Notes: generated from the letters alone by a model not told the origin. DNA of 64,000 nucleotides from Collimonas sp. OK242 (GCF_900107095.1 NZ_FNOR01000003.1:248001-312000); one strand, 5' to 3'. Shown: positions 43,965-54,371, counted from the stretch's first letter. Numbers and translations: made by a program.

Positions 43965-44546
43965 TCAATCGTCTGCCGGCTTCATGGCCAGCGGATTCAA
44001 TTCCACGCTGCGTTGCCGCGGCCAGTTCCAGGTAGCATGCAGGCGCCAGTCGTCCTGTGCGTTTTCAATCAGGATCTGCCAGCGTGCCATCTCCAGCAAC
44101 GGCAGGCGCACCGAGAAATTTCCTTGCGCGTCCGGCAATACGAACAAGTCGATATCTTTTTCAGGCAAAGTCGAATGGATCAGGCGCAACCGCAAGCGCT
44201 GATCCGTTGCCGGCGCCGTGCGTTGATCAGATTGGCCAGCTTGGCCAGCGATATTTTGCAGTTTGCCGCTGAGCGTGCCCTGCATGGCGTCGTAGCGCAG
44301 ACTGCCGGCGATGCCGCGCCGTATCGCCTCCTCATCGCGCCGCAGATCCTGATTGATCGCATTGCCCTCTTTGTAATAGTCGTCTTCCACCAGCGCATCT
44401 TGCCGGGAAAATGCCAGCCAGCCGGTATAACTGGCCGCCACGACAACCACCAGCGGGCCCAGTATCAGAAACCATGGCCAGCGCTGGGCGTACCACGGCG
44501 TAGAGACAGGAGATAGCCTGGTCATTGAATGTGTTTGGTTTTTCAT
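43965..44546 (-). CDS. ccoH: FixH/CcoH family cbb3 oxidase assembly protein
   Basis: 193 residues. One N-terminal membrane helix (about 22-46, WPWFLILGPLVVVVAASYTG) is followed by YYKEGNAINQD, the conserved FixH stretch, and a periplasmic beta-rich domain. CcoH is required for stable assembly of the cbb3-type oxidase. AGGA precedes the ATG. It is the last gene of the cco operon, 46 bp after ccoG. Confidence 0.88.
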   Translation of the reverse strand: MKNQTHSMTRLSPVSTPWYAQRWPWFLILGPLVVVVAASYTGWLAFSRQDALVEDDYYKEGNAINQDLRRDEEAIRRGIAGSLRYDAMQGTLSGKLQNIAGQAGQSDQRTAPATDQRLRLRLIHSTLPEKDIDLFVLPDAQGNFSVRLPLLEMARWQILIENAQDDWRLHATWNWPRQRSVELNPLAMKPADD

Positions 44547-44592
44547 GATTATCCTGTTCGTCTCGTGTCATGCATGCGGGTTCCATGCCGTT

Positions 44593-45993
44593 TCATCTTG
44601 GTATATAAAACACGGCCTTTTCATTCACCTGCGACCTGGCGCCGTCGAGCCCCTGCAGCCTGAAAGAAATATGGTTGGACCCCGGCCGGCCCTGCCCGTG
44701 CGGCACTCTTACCCGCACCGGAATCAGCCGCGTCTCGGTGGCGGCGAGCGTTACCTCGCTATCGCCGGACAGCGCGATGCCATCGATGCCGGCCACACTG
44801 ATCTTGTACCGATGCGGCATTTCGTCGGCATTGATTGCCTGCAGCCGATAGACATTCTCAACCATGCCTTCTTCGACTTCCCGGCCCATGGAACCACGAT
44901 CGCGAATTACATCGACTTTGAGAGGCACCCTGAGTATCAGCGAGCCAAGGAACACCGTCACGATCACCAGCAGCGCCGAGCTGTAGATCAACACGCGCGG
45001 GCGAAAAATCCGGCGCAGAATGGCAGCCGCCGGCAAATTCTCCGTCATCGCGTGTTCCGTTGAATAACGGATCAGCCCGCGCCGCGCGCCTATCCTGTCC
45101 ATTACCATATTGCAGGCGTCGACACAGGCGGCACAACCGATGCACATGTATTGCAGGCCAGCCCGGATATCGATTCCGGTCGGGCAAACCTGCACGCACA
45201 TGCTGCAATCGATGCAGGGAGAAGAGGCCGGTTCCGGGGTTTTCCGGTAACGGCTGGAACGCGGTTCGCCGCGTGCCGCATCGTAGGTGATGATCAAGGA
45301 ATCGCGATCGAACATGGCGCTCTGGAAGCGTGCATACGGACACATGTATTTGCACACCTGCTCGCGCATCCAGCCCGCATTGCCATACGTGGCGAAGCCA
45401 TAGAATAGAACCCAGAACCACTCCCACGATCCCAGGCCAAGTACGCTTGCCTCGCGCGCCAGATCGTGGATGGAGGTGAAGTAGCCGACGAAAGTAAAGC
45501 CGGTCCACAAAGCCACGACGCCCCAGGCCAGGTGCTTACCGCTTTTACGCAGCAATTTATCGAGCGACCACGCTTGCCGGTCGAGCCGCATGCGCGAACT
45601 GCGCGGCCCTTCTATCCGGCTTTCTATCCACAGGAATATCTTGGTGTACACCGTTTGCGGGCAAGCGTAGCCGCACCAGACCCGGCCGGCGATTGCCGTA
45701 AACAAGAACAGCGAGAACGCGCAGACAATCAGCAGCACGGCAAGATAGATGAAATCCTGCGGCCACAGCACGATGCCGAACAAATAGAACTTGCGCGCGG
45801 CCAGGTCGAACAGCACTGCCTGGCGGCCATTCCACCTTAACCACGGCATGCCATAAAACACCAGCTGTGTCAGCCATACACAAATCCAGCGCAGCGTGGC
45901 GTAACGCCCGCTGACATCGCGCGGATATATTTGCTGCCGTGCCTGGTACATCCTGACAACCGCAGTCTTTGGAGAAGATTCACTGGTGTTCAT
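44593..45993 (-). CDS. ccoG: Cytochrome c oxidase accessory protein CcoG (FixG/RdxA)
   Basis: 466 residues. Several membrane helices, including an NapH-like region with RVWCGYACPQTVYTKIF, precede a two-cluster ferredoxin section CIDCSMCVQVCPTGID and CIGCAACVDACN, and a C-terminal Ig-like periplasmic domain (about 350-466). CcoG is a Cu(II)-reducing accessory factor that supports copper delivery to the cbb3 oxidase. It lies 21 bp after ccoP in the cco operon. Confidence 0.93.
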   Translation of the reverse strand: MNTSESSPKTAVVRMYQARQQIYPRDVSGRYATLRWICVWLTQLVFYGMPWLRWNGRQAVLFDLAARKFYLFGIVLWPQDFIYLAVLLIVCAFSLFLFTAIAGRVWCGYACPQTVYTKIFLWIESRIEGPRSSRMRLDRQAWSLDKLLRKSGKHLAWGVVALWTGFTFVGYFTSIHDLAREASVLGLGSWEWFWVLFYGFATYGNAGWMREQVCKYMCPYARFQSAMFDRDSLIITYDAARGEPRSSRYRKTPEPASSPCIDCSMCVQVCPTGIDIRAGLQYMCIGCAACVDACNMVMDRIGARRGLIRYSTEHAMTENLPAAAILRRIFRPRVLIYSSALLVIVTVFLGSLILRVPLKVDVIRDRGSMGREVEEGMVENVYRLQAINADEMPHRYKISVAGIDGIALSGDSEVTLAATETRLIPVRVRVPHGQGRPGSNHISFRLQGLDGARSQVNEKAVFYIPR

Positions 45994-46014
45994 GATTGGC
46001 CATCGGGCTTGCGA

Positions 46015-46974
46015 TCATTGTGAGGCCGCCGCCGTGCGATCACGTGCGACCGCGCTGCCGGGATGATTCGACAAACTCCACACATAAGCCGCAAGCACAT
46101 GCACCTTCGGTTCGCCGAGAAAATCCTTGAATGACGGCATGGTGTTGTCGCGCCCCTTGCGAATGGTTTCCATGATGGTGTCGACGCTGCCGCCGTATAG
46201 CCAGATCTTGTCGCTCAGGTTCGGTGCGCCTATGGCCTGGCTGCCGGTGCCGCCGCTACCGTGGCAGCCCATGCAAACAGAAAACTTCGGTTTGCCGAAT
46301 ACCGCCTTGATCGGATCGTGGGTCGAGCCGGACAGGCTCAGCACATAGTTTGCTACGTTCTCGACATCCTTGTCGCCTCCCAGCGCGGCCCCCATCGGCG
46401 GCATTACGCCATGCCGGCCTTCCATGATGGTGGTCTTGATGGTTTCCGGCGCGCCGCCATGCAGCCAGTCGTCGTCGGTCAGGTTCGGAAATCCTTTATT
46501 GCCGCGCGCGTCGGAACCATGGCATTGCGCACAGTAAGTCAGGAACAGGCGTTCACCGATCGCATGCGCCTGCGGATCGGCGGCGACTGCTTTCAAATCC
46601 TGGTGCAGGTATTTGTTGAACATGGGGCCGTAGTCGGCATCGGCTTTCTTCAGCTCGGCCTGATAGGCGCTGCTGGATTTCCAGCCGAGCTGGCCGGCGA
46701 AACTGCCGAGGCCGGGATACAGTACCAGATAGACCAGGGCAAACACGATGGTCACATAGAACAGCCACATCCACCAGCGCGGCAAAGGATTGTTCAATTC
46801 TCCCAGGTCGTCGTCCCAGACATGGCCGGTCGTATTGTCAGCGGGATCCTGCCCCGGTTCCAGCGTGACCTTGCGGCTGCCCTGCATCCACAACAGCACG
46901 CCGCAGCCGAAGATGCTGAGTATCGTCAATATGGTGATATAGGGGCTCCAGAAGCCATCGGTAAAATCAGCCAT
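46015..46974 (-). CDS. ccoP: cbb3-type cytochrome c oxidase subunit III CcoP
   Basis: 319 residues from the ATG at 46974, with GGGAG seven bases upstream; this start lies inside the last codons of ccoQ. Two N-terminal membrane helices (FixP N-domain, with PLPRWWMWLFYVTIVFAL) anchor two c-type cytochrome domains with CAQCH and CMGCH heme sites and axial Met in GVMPPMG and NTMPSF. CcoP shuttles electrons to CcoO and CcoN. The GRDN-MPSF tail region is intact. Confidence 0.95.
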   Translation of the reverse strand: MADFTDGFWSPYITILTILSIFGCGVLLWMQGSRKVTLEPGQDPADNTTGHVWDDDLGELNNPLPRWWMWLFYVTIVFALVYLVLYPGLGSFAGQLGWKSSSAYQAELKKADADYGPMFNKYLHQDLKAVAADPQAHAIGERLFLTYCAQCHGSDARGNKGFPNLTDDDWLHGGAPETIKTTIMEGRHGVMPPMGAALGGDKDVENVANYVLSLSGSTHDPIKAVFGKPKFSVCMGCHGSGGTGSQAIGAPNLSDKIWLYGGSVDTIMETIRKGRDNTMPSFKDFLGEPKVHVLAAYVWSLSNHPGSAVARDRTAAASQ

Positions 46975-47173
46975 GGTGACGCTCCCTGGCATCCAGCTGC
47001 GCCTTCACTTTATCGAGCTGTTCCTGGTCGTCGGCGAACGGCGACAACGCCGCCTCGTCGAAATCCTTAGGTTGTTTTCGAAAATAACTCCACCAGACAA
47101 TGCCGATGAACGTGACAAAGCTGATCAGGGTAATGATGCTGTGCGCCTCAATCAGTATTTTTTGGATAGCCAT
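46967..47173 (-). CDS. ccoQ: cbb3-type oxidase small subunit CcoQ
   Basis: 68 residues, one membrane helix (about 12-30, IITLISFVTFIGIVWWSYF) and the short acidic tail typical of FixQ. CcoQ stabilises CcoP in the complex. It sits between ccoO (stop 2 bp before its ATG) and ccoP, which overlaps its end by 8 bp. Confidence 0.93.
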   Translation of the reverse strand: MAIQKILIEAHSIITLISFVTFIGIVWWSYFRKQPKDFDEAALSPFADDQEQLDKVKAQLDARERHHG

Positions 47174-47175
47174 GA

Positions 47176-47790
47176 TTATCTCTCCACCTTGATCTGTGTT
47201 CCCAATCCTTGCAAATAGGCGATCAACGCATCTTGCTCGGTCTTGTTCTCCAATGCGGCCGGTGCGGCGGCGATCTCGGCATCGGTGTAGGGATCGCCCA
47301 GGCGCTGCAGCGCGCGCAGGTGCGGCACGATATCGTCAGGAATCAGGCGGGTCGATTCCAGCCACGGATAGCCGGGCATGTTCGACTCCGGCACCAGGTC
47401 GCGCGGATTGTGCAGGTGGGCGCGATGCCATTCGTCGCTGTAGCGGCCGCCGACGCGCGCCAGATCCGGCCCGGTGCGCTTCGATCCCCATTGGAACGGC
47501 CGGTCGTAGACCGATTCGCCGGCCACGGAATAATGGCCGTAGCGTTCCGTTTCGGCACGGAATGGCCGGATCATCTGGGAATGACAGTTGTAGCAGCCTT
47601 CGCGTATATAGATGTCGCGCCCTGCCAGCCGCAGCGGTGAATAGGGCCGCAGGCCGGTAACCGGCTGGGTCGTCGACTTCTGGAAAAACAAAGGTACGAT
47701 TTCCGCCAGGCCGCCGACGCTGACCACCAGAATCACCAGTGCGATCAACAGCCAGTGATTTTTTTCTATCGATTCATGTGAGAATTTCAT
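47176..47790 (-). CDS. ccoO: cbb3-type cytochrome c oxidase subunit II CcoO
   Basis: 204 residues from the ATG at 47790 ([20 protein letters not shown]). A membrane anchor at about 13-33 is followed by a monoheme cytochrome domain with [15 protein letters not shown] and axial Met in [11 protein letters not shown]. It passes electrons from CcoP to CcoN. A longer open frame upstream lies inside ccoN and was not used. The spacing to ccoN is 34 bp. Confidence 0.95.
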   Translation of the reverse strand: MKFSHESIEKNHWLLIALVILVVSVGGLAEIVPLFFQKSTTQPVTGLRPYSPLRLAGRDIYIREGCYNCHSQMIRPFRAETERYGHYSVAGESVYDRPFQWGSKRTGPDLARVGGRYSDEWHRAHLHNPRDLVPESNMPGYPWLESTRLIPDDIVPHLRALQRLGDPYTDAEIAAAPAALENKTEQDALIAYLQGLGTQIKVER

Positions 47791-47824
47791 GCCCGTGCTC
47801 CAGGTTCGAATTGAGTCGATTGCG

Positions 47825-49306
47825 TCATAGGGCCTCCGCTCCTTCAGTTGCGATCTTGGCCGCGGGGACCAGCACCGGCGCCACGGGGTGAATACGCGCA
47901 ACCGAAATGCGCGTGTCCACCGGGAAGCTTTTGCGCATGGTCTTGAATGCATTGAAAGCCATCAGCAGCATGCCGCTCAGATACAGCAAGCCGCCGAAGA
48001 AACGAATCACGTAGTAGGGATAAGTCGCCTTGACCACCTCGACAAAGGCATAGGTCAGCGTGCCGTCGGGATTCACCGCACGCCACATCAATCCCTGCAT
48101 CACGCCGGCAATCCACATCGCGGCGATGTACAGGACGATGCCGATGGTGGCCATCCAGAAATGCAGCTCGATCATCTTTACGCTCCACATCTGCTGCTTG
48201 CCCGCCAGGCGCGGAATCAGGTAATACATCGAACCCATCGTGATGAAGCCGACCCAGCCCAGCGCACCGGAGTGAACATGGGCGATGCCCCAGTCGGTGT
48301 AGTGCGACAAGGCGTTGACGGTCTTGATCGCCATCATCGGACCTTCAAAGGTCGCCATGCCGTAGAACGACAGCGACACCACCAGGAATTTGAGGATAGG
48401 ATCCGTGCGCAATTTGTGCCACGCGCCCGACAAGGTCATCATGCCGTTGATCATGCCGCCCCAGGATGGCGCCAGCAGGATAAGCGAAAACACCATGCCC
48501 AGCGACTGGGTCCAGTCCGGCAATGCGGTGTAGTGGAGATGATGCGGGCCGGCCCACATGTAGGTGAAAATCAAAGCCCAGAAATGGACGATCGACAAAC
48601 GATAGGAATATACCGGGCGCTCGGCCTGCTTGGGAATGAAGTAATACATCATGCCGAGAAAGCCTGCGGTCAGGAAAAATCCCACCGCATTATGGCCGTA
48701 CCACCACTGGATCATGGCGTCCTGCACGCCGCTGTACGCGGAGTAGGATTTGGTCAGGGTGGCTGGCATGGCCATGCCGTTAACTACGTGCAGCAGCGCC
48801 ACGGCAATGATGAAAGCGCCGTAAAACCAATTGGCTACATAGATATGCGCGACCTTGCGTTTGGCCAGCGTGCCGAAGAACACCACGGCATAGGCCACCC
48901 ACACCACGGCCAGCAGAATCGTGATCGGCCATTCCAGTTCGGCATATTCCTTGCCGCGGGTGTAGCCCATCGGCAGGGTAATCGCGGCCAGCACGATCAC
49001 CAGCTGCCAGCCCCAAAAGGTGAACGCAGCCAAGCCGTCCGAGAACAGGCGCACCTGGCAAGTCCGTTGCACCACATAGTAGGAGGTTGCCATCAGCGCG
49101 CTGCCGCCGAACGCGAAGATCACCGCGTTGGTATGCAAGGGCCGCAGCCGGCCGAAACTTAGCCAGGGGATATCGAAATTCATTTCCGGCCATGCCAGCT
49201 GGGCTGCAATCAGCAGGCCGACCGTCATGCCGACCACTCCCCACACTATCGTCGCAATCGAAAATTGCTTGACGACCTTGTAGTTATAGTTAAGCGCATT
49301 TTCCAC
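47825..49306 (-). CDS. ccoN: cbb3-type cytochrome c oxidase catalytic subunit I CcoN
   Basis: 493 residues from the GTG at 49306, preceded by GGGGAGAG; a GTG at 49330 is possible but would leave almost no leader given the FNR box. Twelve membrane helices with heme b and Cu-B histidines: [37 protein letters not shown] and HVHSGALGW. It reduces O2 to water with very high affinity and pumps protons. It is the first gene of ccoNOQP-G-H. A perfect FNR box at 49371 makes it a clear low-oxygen gene. Confidence 0.97.
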   Translation of the reverse strand: MENALNYNYKVVKQFSIATIVWGVVGMTVGLLIAAQLAWPEMNFDIPWLSFGRLRPLHTNAVIFAFGGSALMATSYYVVQRTCQVRLFSDGLAAFTFWGWQLVIVLAAITLPMGYTRGKEYAELEWPITILLAVVWVAYAVVFFGTLAKRKVAHIYVANWFYGAFIIAVALLHVVNGMAMPATLTKSYSAYSGVQDAMIQWWYGHNAVGFFLTAGFLGMMYYFIPKQAERPVYSYRLSIVHFWALIFTYMWAGPHHLHYTALPDWTQSLGMVFSLILLAPSWGGMINGMMTLSGAWHKLRTDPILKFLVVSLSFYGMATFEGPMMAIKTVNALSHYTDWGIAHVHSGALGWVGFITMGSMYYLIPRLAGKQQMWSVKMIELHFWMATIGIVLYIAAMWIAGVMQGLMWRAVNPDGTLTYAFVEVVKATYPYYVIRFFGGLLYLSGMLLMAFNAFKTMRKSFPVDTRISVARIHPVAPVLVPAAKIATEGAEAL

Positions 49307-49370
49307 GTTCTTCTCTCCCCAAAATACCACTGCAATGGGGCGAGGTTAACCGGCTATGGCCGTTTACTCT

Positions 49371-49384
49371 TTGATGTGAATCAA
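49371..49384. promoter_or_regulatory. FNR/Anr box (ccoN operon)
   Basis: TTGATGTGAATCAA, perfect dyad, centred about 71 bp before the ccoN start and giving an expected transcript start near 49336. Confidence 0.85.
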
Positions 49385-49405
49385 ACAGCGTGCAATTGAC
49401 AGGAA

Positions 49406-49606
49406 TTAATTCGAAGGGCCGTTGTCCGCTGCGGACTCGCTTGCGATTTTCTCCGGCGGCCTGGCGCTGTCGTCATCCAGCAGGATTCTCATTGCGGGGC
49501 CGACCATATCGTCGAACTGGCCGCTGTCGGAAGCGCGGACGAACACCCATATCGCCAGGAACACCAGCACGGTGCTGATAGGGATGAGCAGATAAAGCGC
49601 TTCCAT
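49406..49606 (-). CDS. ccoS: cbb3-type oxidase assembly protein CcoS
   Basis: 66 residues. One N-terminal membrane helix (about 4-23) is followed by ASDSGQFDDMVGPAMRILLD, the conserved CcoS block, and a short disordered tail. It is needed for cofactor insertion into the oxidase. It starts 9 bp after the ccoI stop, so it is translated with ccoI. Confidence 0.92.
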   Translation of the reverse strand: MEALYLLIPISTVLVFLAIWVFVRASDSGQFDDMVGPAMRILLDDDSARPPEKIASESAADNGPSN

Positions 49607-49615
49607 ATCTATCTC

Positions 49616-52138
49616 CTATAGCTTATTACGCAAGCGCAACGCATTGATCACCACCAGCGCAGAGCTGAACGACATGCCGGCCGCCGACAGCCAGGGATTG
49701 AGCAAACCCAGCGCCGCCGCGGGAATCGCCAGCACATTGTAGATCGATGCCCAAGCCAGGTTTTGCCGGATCACATGCATGGTTTTATTGCCGAGCCGCG
49801 CGGTATCCGCCAACGCTGACAAGCGATCCGACATCAATACCGTATCCGCATGGACCTGAGCCAACGCCGCGCCTGTTCCCATCGCAAAGGAAACATCGGC
49901 GACACCTAATACGGCGGCGTCGTTAAGCCCGTCGCCTACCATGGCGACGGTTTCGCCGCGGCGCTGCAAGGCTTGCACCAACGCCAGTTTCTGCGCCGGC
50001 AGCTGCTCGCCGTAAGCGCCATCCATATGCAATTCACGCGCCACCTGCTGCGCCACATGCCGCTCGTCTCCGCTAAGCAAGATCACTTTCTTGCCTCGGC
50101 TCTGGAAGTACGCCACGGTCTGACGGGCATCTTCCCGCACCGCATCGGCCAGGTCGAAGCGTGCCAGCCAGTTGCCCGCCTTGCCCAGGTACACCGGCGT
50201 CATCGTTATCCCGTCCTGCGCCGCGGCGGGCATCAAGACCTCGGCCAGCTCTGCCACGTACGATGCCGAACCGAGCCGATAGAGAATACCGTCGAACTCT
50301 GCCTCCACGCCTTTTCCTGCTACCTGGCTTATGGTCTCGGCCTGCAATGCCGGCGTCTGAGGCGGTCTGCCGCAAGCTGCATCGGCGATGGCCCGTCCCA
50401 AAGGATGGGCGCTGGATATTTCCATCGCCGCTGCCATCTGCAGATACCGTTCGCTGGTGCCGGCGCCATACGCTGTAATCTGTTGCAGCACAGGCTTGCC
50501 TTGGGTGAGTGTGCCGGTTTTATCGAAAATGACATAAGTCGCCCGATGCAGGGTTTCCAGCACGTGCGGTTGCACGATCAATACTCCGCTGCGCAGCAGC
50601 CGGTCGGTGGCGGCGGCCAGCGCTGACGGTGTCGCCAGCGACAAGGCGCAGGGACAGGAAACCACCAGCACGGCGATCGCGATCGGCCAGGCGCGCGACG
50701 GATCCAGCCATTGCCAGGCGCAAAACGCCAGCAGCGCGCATAACAGCAAGGCTGCCACAAACCAGCCGGCGACCCGGTCTGCCCATTGCGCCATGCGTGG
50801 CTTGTTCTGGGTCGCTTGCTGCGCCAGCTTGAGCAGAGCCGACAAGGTACTGTCACGCACTACCCGGCTTACCCGCAGTACCATGGCCTGCCCGCAGTTG
50901 ACGGCGCCGCCGGGCAAAGCATCGCCAGTCGCGCAAGACACGGCCTTGCTCTCCCCGCTTAGCAAGGAAACGTCAATACTGCCGCCGCCGCTCAGCAAAA
51001 CGCCATCGGCCGCAATCACTTCACCCGGCTTGACCAGGATCAGGTCGCCCTTGACCAATCTTGCTGCAGCAACGAGCTCGCCATCCATCGCCTGCGGATA
51101 AGCGAGCAAGCGAGTAGCGGCGTCAGGCAAGGCATGCTGCAGGCGCTCCAGCGTCGACGCCGCCTTGCGCCGCGCCGTCAGCTCCAGGTAGCGGCTGCAC
51201 AACAGGAGGAAGACGAACATGGTGACGGTATCGAAATAGACTTCGCCAGAGCCGCGCACGGTGGCCACGGCGCTGCCGGCAAACGCCGCCACAACGCCGA
51301 TGGCTACCGGCAGGTCCATGCCGAAGCGGCGCAACTTCATGCCGATCCAGGCGCCATGCAGGAAAGGCAAGGCTGAATAGCACAACACCGGCAAGGTCAG
51401 CAGCAGGCTGGCCCAACGCATCAACTGGAGCTGTTCATGGTCGATGCTGCCGGCCGCAGCGAAATATGCCGGCGCCGCGTACATCATGACCTGCATCATG
51501 CACAGGCCGGCGATGAATGTCTGACGGAACAAGCGCTTGCCGGATTTGCGCAGCTGCTCGCCCTGTCTGACCGCATCGAACGGGTAGGCGCTGTAGCCGA
51601 TTTCGCGCAGCGCCTGCAGGATATCGCTAGGTTTGCATCGGGTCTTGTCCCAACGGACATACAGGCGTTCGCTCGCCACATTCAGGTTGGCCAGCTGCAG
51701 TCCCGGCAGGCGCGCCAGCCGTTGTTCGATCAGCCAGACGCAAGCAGCGCAGCGAATGCCTTCCAGCGCCAAGGTCGCTTCCAGCAGACAAGCAGCCTGC
51801 CCGGCCGGATTGTCAGGCACTGTGGCGAATTGCGAGCAGCCCTCTTCATCGTCGTACAACTGCAGTTCGGGCGGGACCAGTCCGTCACCGTCGACATGAT
51901 TGGAAAAAGCGGTGCGCGCGGTGTAGTAGTCGGCATAACCGCTGTCGACAATGGTTTGCGCCACCGCTGCACAACCCGGGCAGCACATCGCGCGCGGCAC
52001 CTGCCCGATCCTGACTGACCAGCGCTGTCCTGTCGCAGCGGGCGGCAGCGGCAGGCCGCAATGAAAACAGTCGCCGGAGGCGGGTTCGGCGGCCGCATCC
52101 GGTGACAGCGCCGCAGGGTCGATAAGGACGGCGCTCAA
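49616..52138 (-). CDS. ccoI: Copper-translocating P-type ATPase CcoI (FixI/CtpA)
   Basis: 840 residues. The start is a TTG sharing bases with the upstream stop (TTGA). An N-terminal metal-binding region with CFHCGLP and MCCPGCAAV precedes a heavy-metal-associated domain with GIRCAACVWLIEQ. Eight membrane helices carry the ion motif SCPCALSLATP; phosphorylation DKTGTLTQG and hinge VGDGLNDAAVLG are intact. CcoI exports Cu(I) to the periplasm for the Cu-B site of CcoN. It is clustered between the SafE-like gene and ccoS. Confidence 0.95.
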   Translation of the reverse strand: MSAVLIDPAALSPDAAAEPASGDCFHCGLPLPPAATGQRWSVRIGQVPRAMCCPGCAAVAQTIVDSGYADYYTARTAFSNHVDGDGLVPPELQLYDDEEGCSQFATVPDNPAGQAACLLEATLALEGIRCAACVWLIEQRLARLPGLQLANLNVASERLYVRWDKTRCKPSDILQALREIGYSAYPFDAVRQGEQLRKSGKRLFRQTFIAGLCMMQVMMYAAPAYFAAAGSIDHEQLQLMRWASLLLTLPVLCYSALPFLHGAWIGMKLRRFGMDLPVAIGVVAAFAGSAVATVRGSGEVYFDTVTMFVFLLLCSRYLELTARRKAASTLERLQHALPDAATRLLAYPQAMDGELVAAARLVKGDLILVKPGEVIAADGVLLSGGGSIDVSLLSGESKAVSCATGDALPGGAVNCGQAMVLRVSRVVRDSTLSALLKLAQQATQNKPRMAQWADRVAGWFVAALLLCALLAFCAWQWLDPSRAWPIAIAVLVVSCPCALSLATPSALAAATDRLLRSGVLIVQPHVLETLHRATYVIFDKTGTLTQGKPVLQQITAYGAGTSERYLQMAAAMEISSAHPLGRAIADAACGRPPQTPALQAETISQVAGKGVEAEFDGILYRLGSASYVAELAEVLMPAAAQDGITMTPVYLGKAGNWLARFDLADAVREDARQTVAYFQSRGKKVILLSGDERHVAQQVARELHMDGAYGEQLPAQKLALVQALQRRGETVAMVGDGLNDAAVLGVADVSFAMGTGAALAQVHADTVLMSDRLSALADTARLGNKTMHVIRQNLAWASIYNVLAIPAAALGLLNPWLSAAGMSFSSALVVINALRLRNKL

Positions 52139-52926
52139 TGCCCTGCTCCCGCAGGGCTGATGCAGATTGCATCAAGCCAGCCCAGCGGCATTCCCTCAGC
52201 CACTCGCAAGATGCCCATCAACCCGAACAGCAACACGATCAAGCCGCCGGTGATACGTACCCGACGATCTTGCAGCCAGCTTTTCAGGCGCATTCCCAAC
52301 ATGCCGAGCGTCAATAGCATAGGCAAGGTTCCCAGCCCGAACGCCAGCATCACCTTGGCGCCGGATACGGCATCGCCGCTCAGCATTGCTGTCAGCAGTA
52401 CGCTGTAGACCATGCCGCATGGCAGCCAGCCCCATACAGCGCCCAGCATCAATGCCTTGGCCGGACTGTCCATGGGCAGCAAAAATTTGATGGCGGGCTG
52501 CAAACGCCGCCAGACGATCTGTCCCAGAGCTTCCAGCCGCCTTAAGCCGCGCCAGGCGTCCATCAGATGCAAGCCCAGTGCTATCAATATCAGATTGGCC
52601 AGCCAGTAAGCAACTATCTGCAGCGATGACAGCGACGTCAGGGCGCGCACACTCTGCGCCATGCCGCCCGCTATCGTGCCGGCCAAGGCATAGCTGAACA
52701 GCCTGCCGCTGTTGTAGGCAAACACGCGCGACAGATGCATGAAATAGGTTTGATCCGATGGTTCCGGCATTTTGCCGACCGTCACCAGCCGCAACGGGAT
52801 TACGCGAGCCGAAGGCGTTGCCGAGGGCGCTGCCGCCACCGACAAGGCGCTGACGATTCCGCCGCACATGCCGACACAGTGGATGCTGCCAAATAATCCT
52901 ATCAAGAAAATCGGTAACAGGTTCAT
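52135..52926 (-). CDS. Sulfite exporter TauE/SafE (DsbD_2-like) family membrane protein
   Basis: 263 residues from the ATG at 52926, with GAGGT upstream. Six membrane helices; cysteines of GSIHCVGMCGGI and VWGWLPCGMVYS match the CcdA/DsbD_2-like branch found next to ccoI in many proteobacteria. A sulfite-export role is doubtful in this context; a part in copper or redox handling during cbb3 maturation is more likely (inference). It overlaps ccoI by four bases. Confidence 0.85.
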   Translation of the reverse strand: MNLLPIFLIGLFGSIHCVGMCGGIVSALSVAAAPSATPSARVIPLRLVTVGKMPEPSDQTYFMHLSRVFAYNSGRLFSYALAGTIAGGMAQSVRALTSLSSLQIVAYWLANLILIALGLHLMDAWRGLRRLEALGQIVWRRLQPAIKFLLPMDSPAKALMLGAVWGWLPCGMVYSVLLTAMLSGDAVSGAKVMLAFGLGTLPMLLTLGMLGMRLKSWLQDRRVRITGGLIVLLFGLMGILRVAEGMPLGWLDAICISPAGAGH

Positions 52927-52952
52927 GCGTACCTCATGCCCAGGGCGCCTGC

Positions 52953-54371
52953 TTAAATGGTTTTCGAATAACGCAACGGACTTTTCCCCAAAGCCAGATA
53001 ACGATCGAACACCATGCAAATATTACGGATCAGCAAACGCCCTTTCATGGTTACGGTGATCCATTCGTCATCCAGCTTGAGCAAGCCGTCCGCCGCCAGC
53101 AATTCCAGCTGCGTCAGCTCAGCCGCAAAGTATTCGGAGAATTTGATCGGATGGGCGATCTCGATCGATACCAGCGACAATTCAAAATCGCACATCAGGC
53201 GCTGAATGATCAGTCGTCGCAGCAAATCATCCATGCTCAGCTTGACGCCGCGTGCGATGGGCAAGATCCCCTGGTCGAGACGCTGGTAATAGGCATCCAG
53301 CGTTTTCTCGTTCTGGCTGTAGCTGGCGCCGACGGCGCTGATTGCGGACACGCCGCATGACACCAGATCGGCCTCCGCATGGGTTGAATAACCTTGGAAA
53401 TTGCGATGCAAGCGCCCTTGCCGCTGGGCGATCGCCAAGTCGTCGTCGGGCTTGGCGAAATGGTCCATGCCGATGTACACGTAACCGGCGTTGGTCAGCC
53501 GCCTGATACAGAGGAACAGCATGTCGATCTTGGCTTCCGGCGTCGGCAAATCGGCATCTGCGATGCGGCGTTGCGGCTTGAATATGTGCGGCATATGCGC
53601 ATAGCTGTAGATGGCAATCCGATCCGGCGCAGCTGCGATTACCTTGTTCAGCGTTTGCGCCATCGATATCACGTTCTGCTTCGGCAAGCCGTAAATCAAG
53701 TCTATGCTGACTGAGCGATAGCCGGCATAACGTGCGGCATCGATGATCCTGAGCGTATCTTCCTCGGGCTGGATCCGGTTAACGGCTTTCTGCACCGCAG
53801 GATCAAAATCCTGCACCCCGAGGCTAAGGCGATTGAAGCCCTGCTGCCGCAATGCGACGATACGTTTCGGCGTAACTGTGCGCGGATCGACCTCTATCGA
53901 GTATTCGCCCTGCCCGTCTGGCGCGAACTGAAAACTCGCATGCAGATGTTCCAGCAGATCTGTCATCTGCAGATCCGACAGGAAAGTCGGCGTACCGCCG
54001 CCGAAATGCAGTTGTTCGACCTGGTTCATGCCTTGAAACAAGACTGACTGCATCGAAATTTCGCGTTTCAGGTACGTCAGGTAAAGCGCCGCCTTGCCGA
54101 GATTCTTGCTGACTACTTTATTGCAGGCGCAGTAGTAGCAAATCGTGTCGCAAAACGGGATGTGCACATACAACGACAAGGCATGGCGCGCACCCATTTC
54201 GCGCCGGTTGGTAACTGCCCGTAAATAATCTTCGACGCCAAAATCTTCTGAAAACCTGTCTGCGGTGGGATAAGACGTATAACGCGGCCCGAGTTGATTC
54301 AGCTTGCGCAGCAAGGATGCGTCATAACTGACCGCGCCAACCGTGGGCGACGATCCTCTGGAATTTAACAT
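52953..54371 (-). CDS. hemN: Oxygen-independent coproporphyrinogen III oxidase HemN
   Basis: 472 residues from the ATG at 54371, with CCGGAG eight bases upstream; the alternative ATG at 54419 lies very near the expected transcript start. Radical SAM enzyme: HIPFCDTICYYCACNKV carries C-x3-C-x2-C plus the extra C typical of HemN, with HFGGGTPTFL and the C-terminal HemN domain. It makes protoporphyrinogen IX without O2, supplying heme for cbb3 oxidase. It heads the hemN-safE-ccoI-ccoS group under its own FNR-like box. Confidence 0.95.
   Translation of the reverse strand: MLNSRGSSPTVGAVSYDASLLRKLNQLGPRYTSYPTADRFSEDFGVEDYLRAVTNRREMGARHALSLYVHIPFCDTICYYCACNKVVSKNLGKAALYLTYLKREISMQSVLFQGMNQVEQLHFGGGTPTFLSDLQMTDLLEHLHASFQFAPDGQGEYSIEVDPRTVTPKRIVALRQQGFNRLSLGVQDFDPAVQKAVNRIQPEEDTLRIIDAARYAGYRSVSIDLIYGLPKQNVISMAQTLNKVIAAAPDRIAIYSYAHMPHIFKPQRRIADADLPTPEAKIDMLFLCIRRLTNAGYVYIGMDHFAKPDDDLAIAQRQGRLHRNFQGYSTHAEADLVSCGVSAISAVGASYSQNEKTLDAYYQRLDQGILPIARGVKLSMDDLLRRLIIQRLMCDFELSLVSIEIAHPIKFSEYFAAELTQLELLAADGLLKLDDEWITVTMKGRLLIRNICMVFDRYLALGKSPLRYSKTI

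Noticed and set aside
47791-47952. Longer N-terminus for CcoO
   Set aside because: The extra 54 residues overlap ccoN in another frame and have no resemblance to CcoO; the ATG at 47790 gives the standard protein.
47888-49162. 424-codon open frame opposite ccoN
   Set aside because: Antisense of a highly conserved oxidase gene, with no recognisable domain and no promoter or ribosome site.
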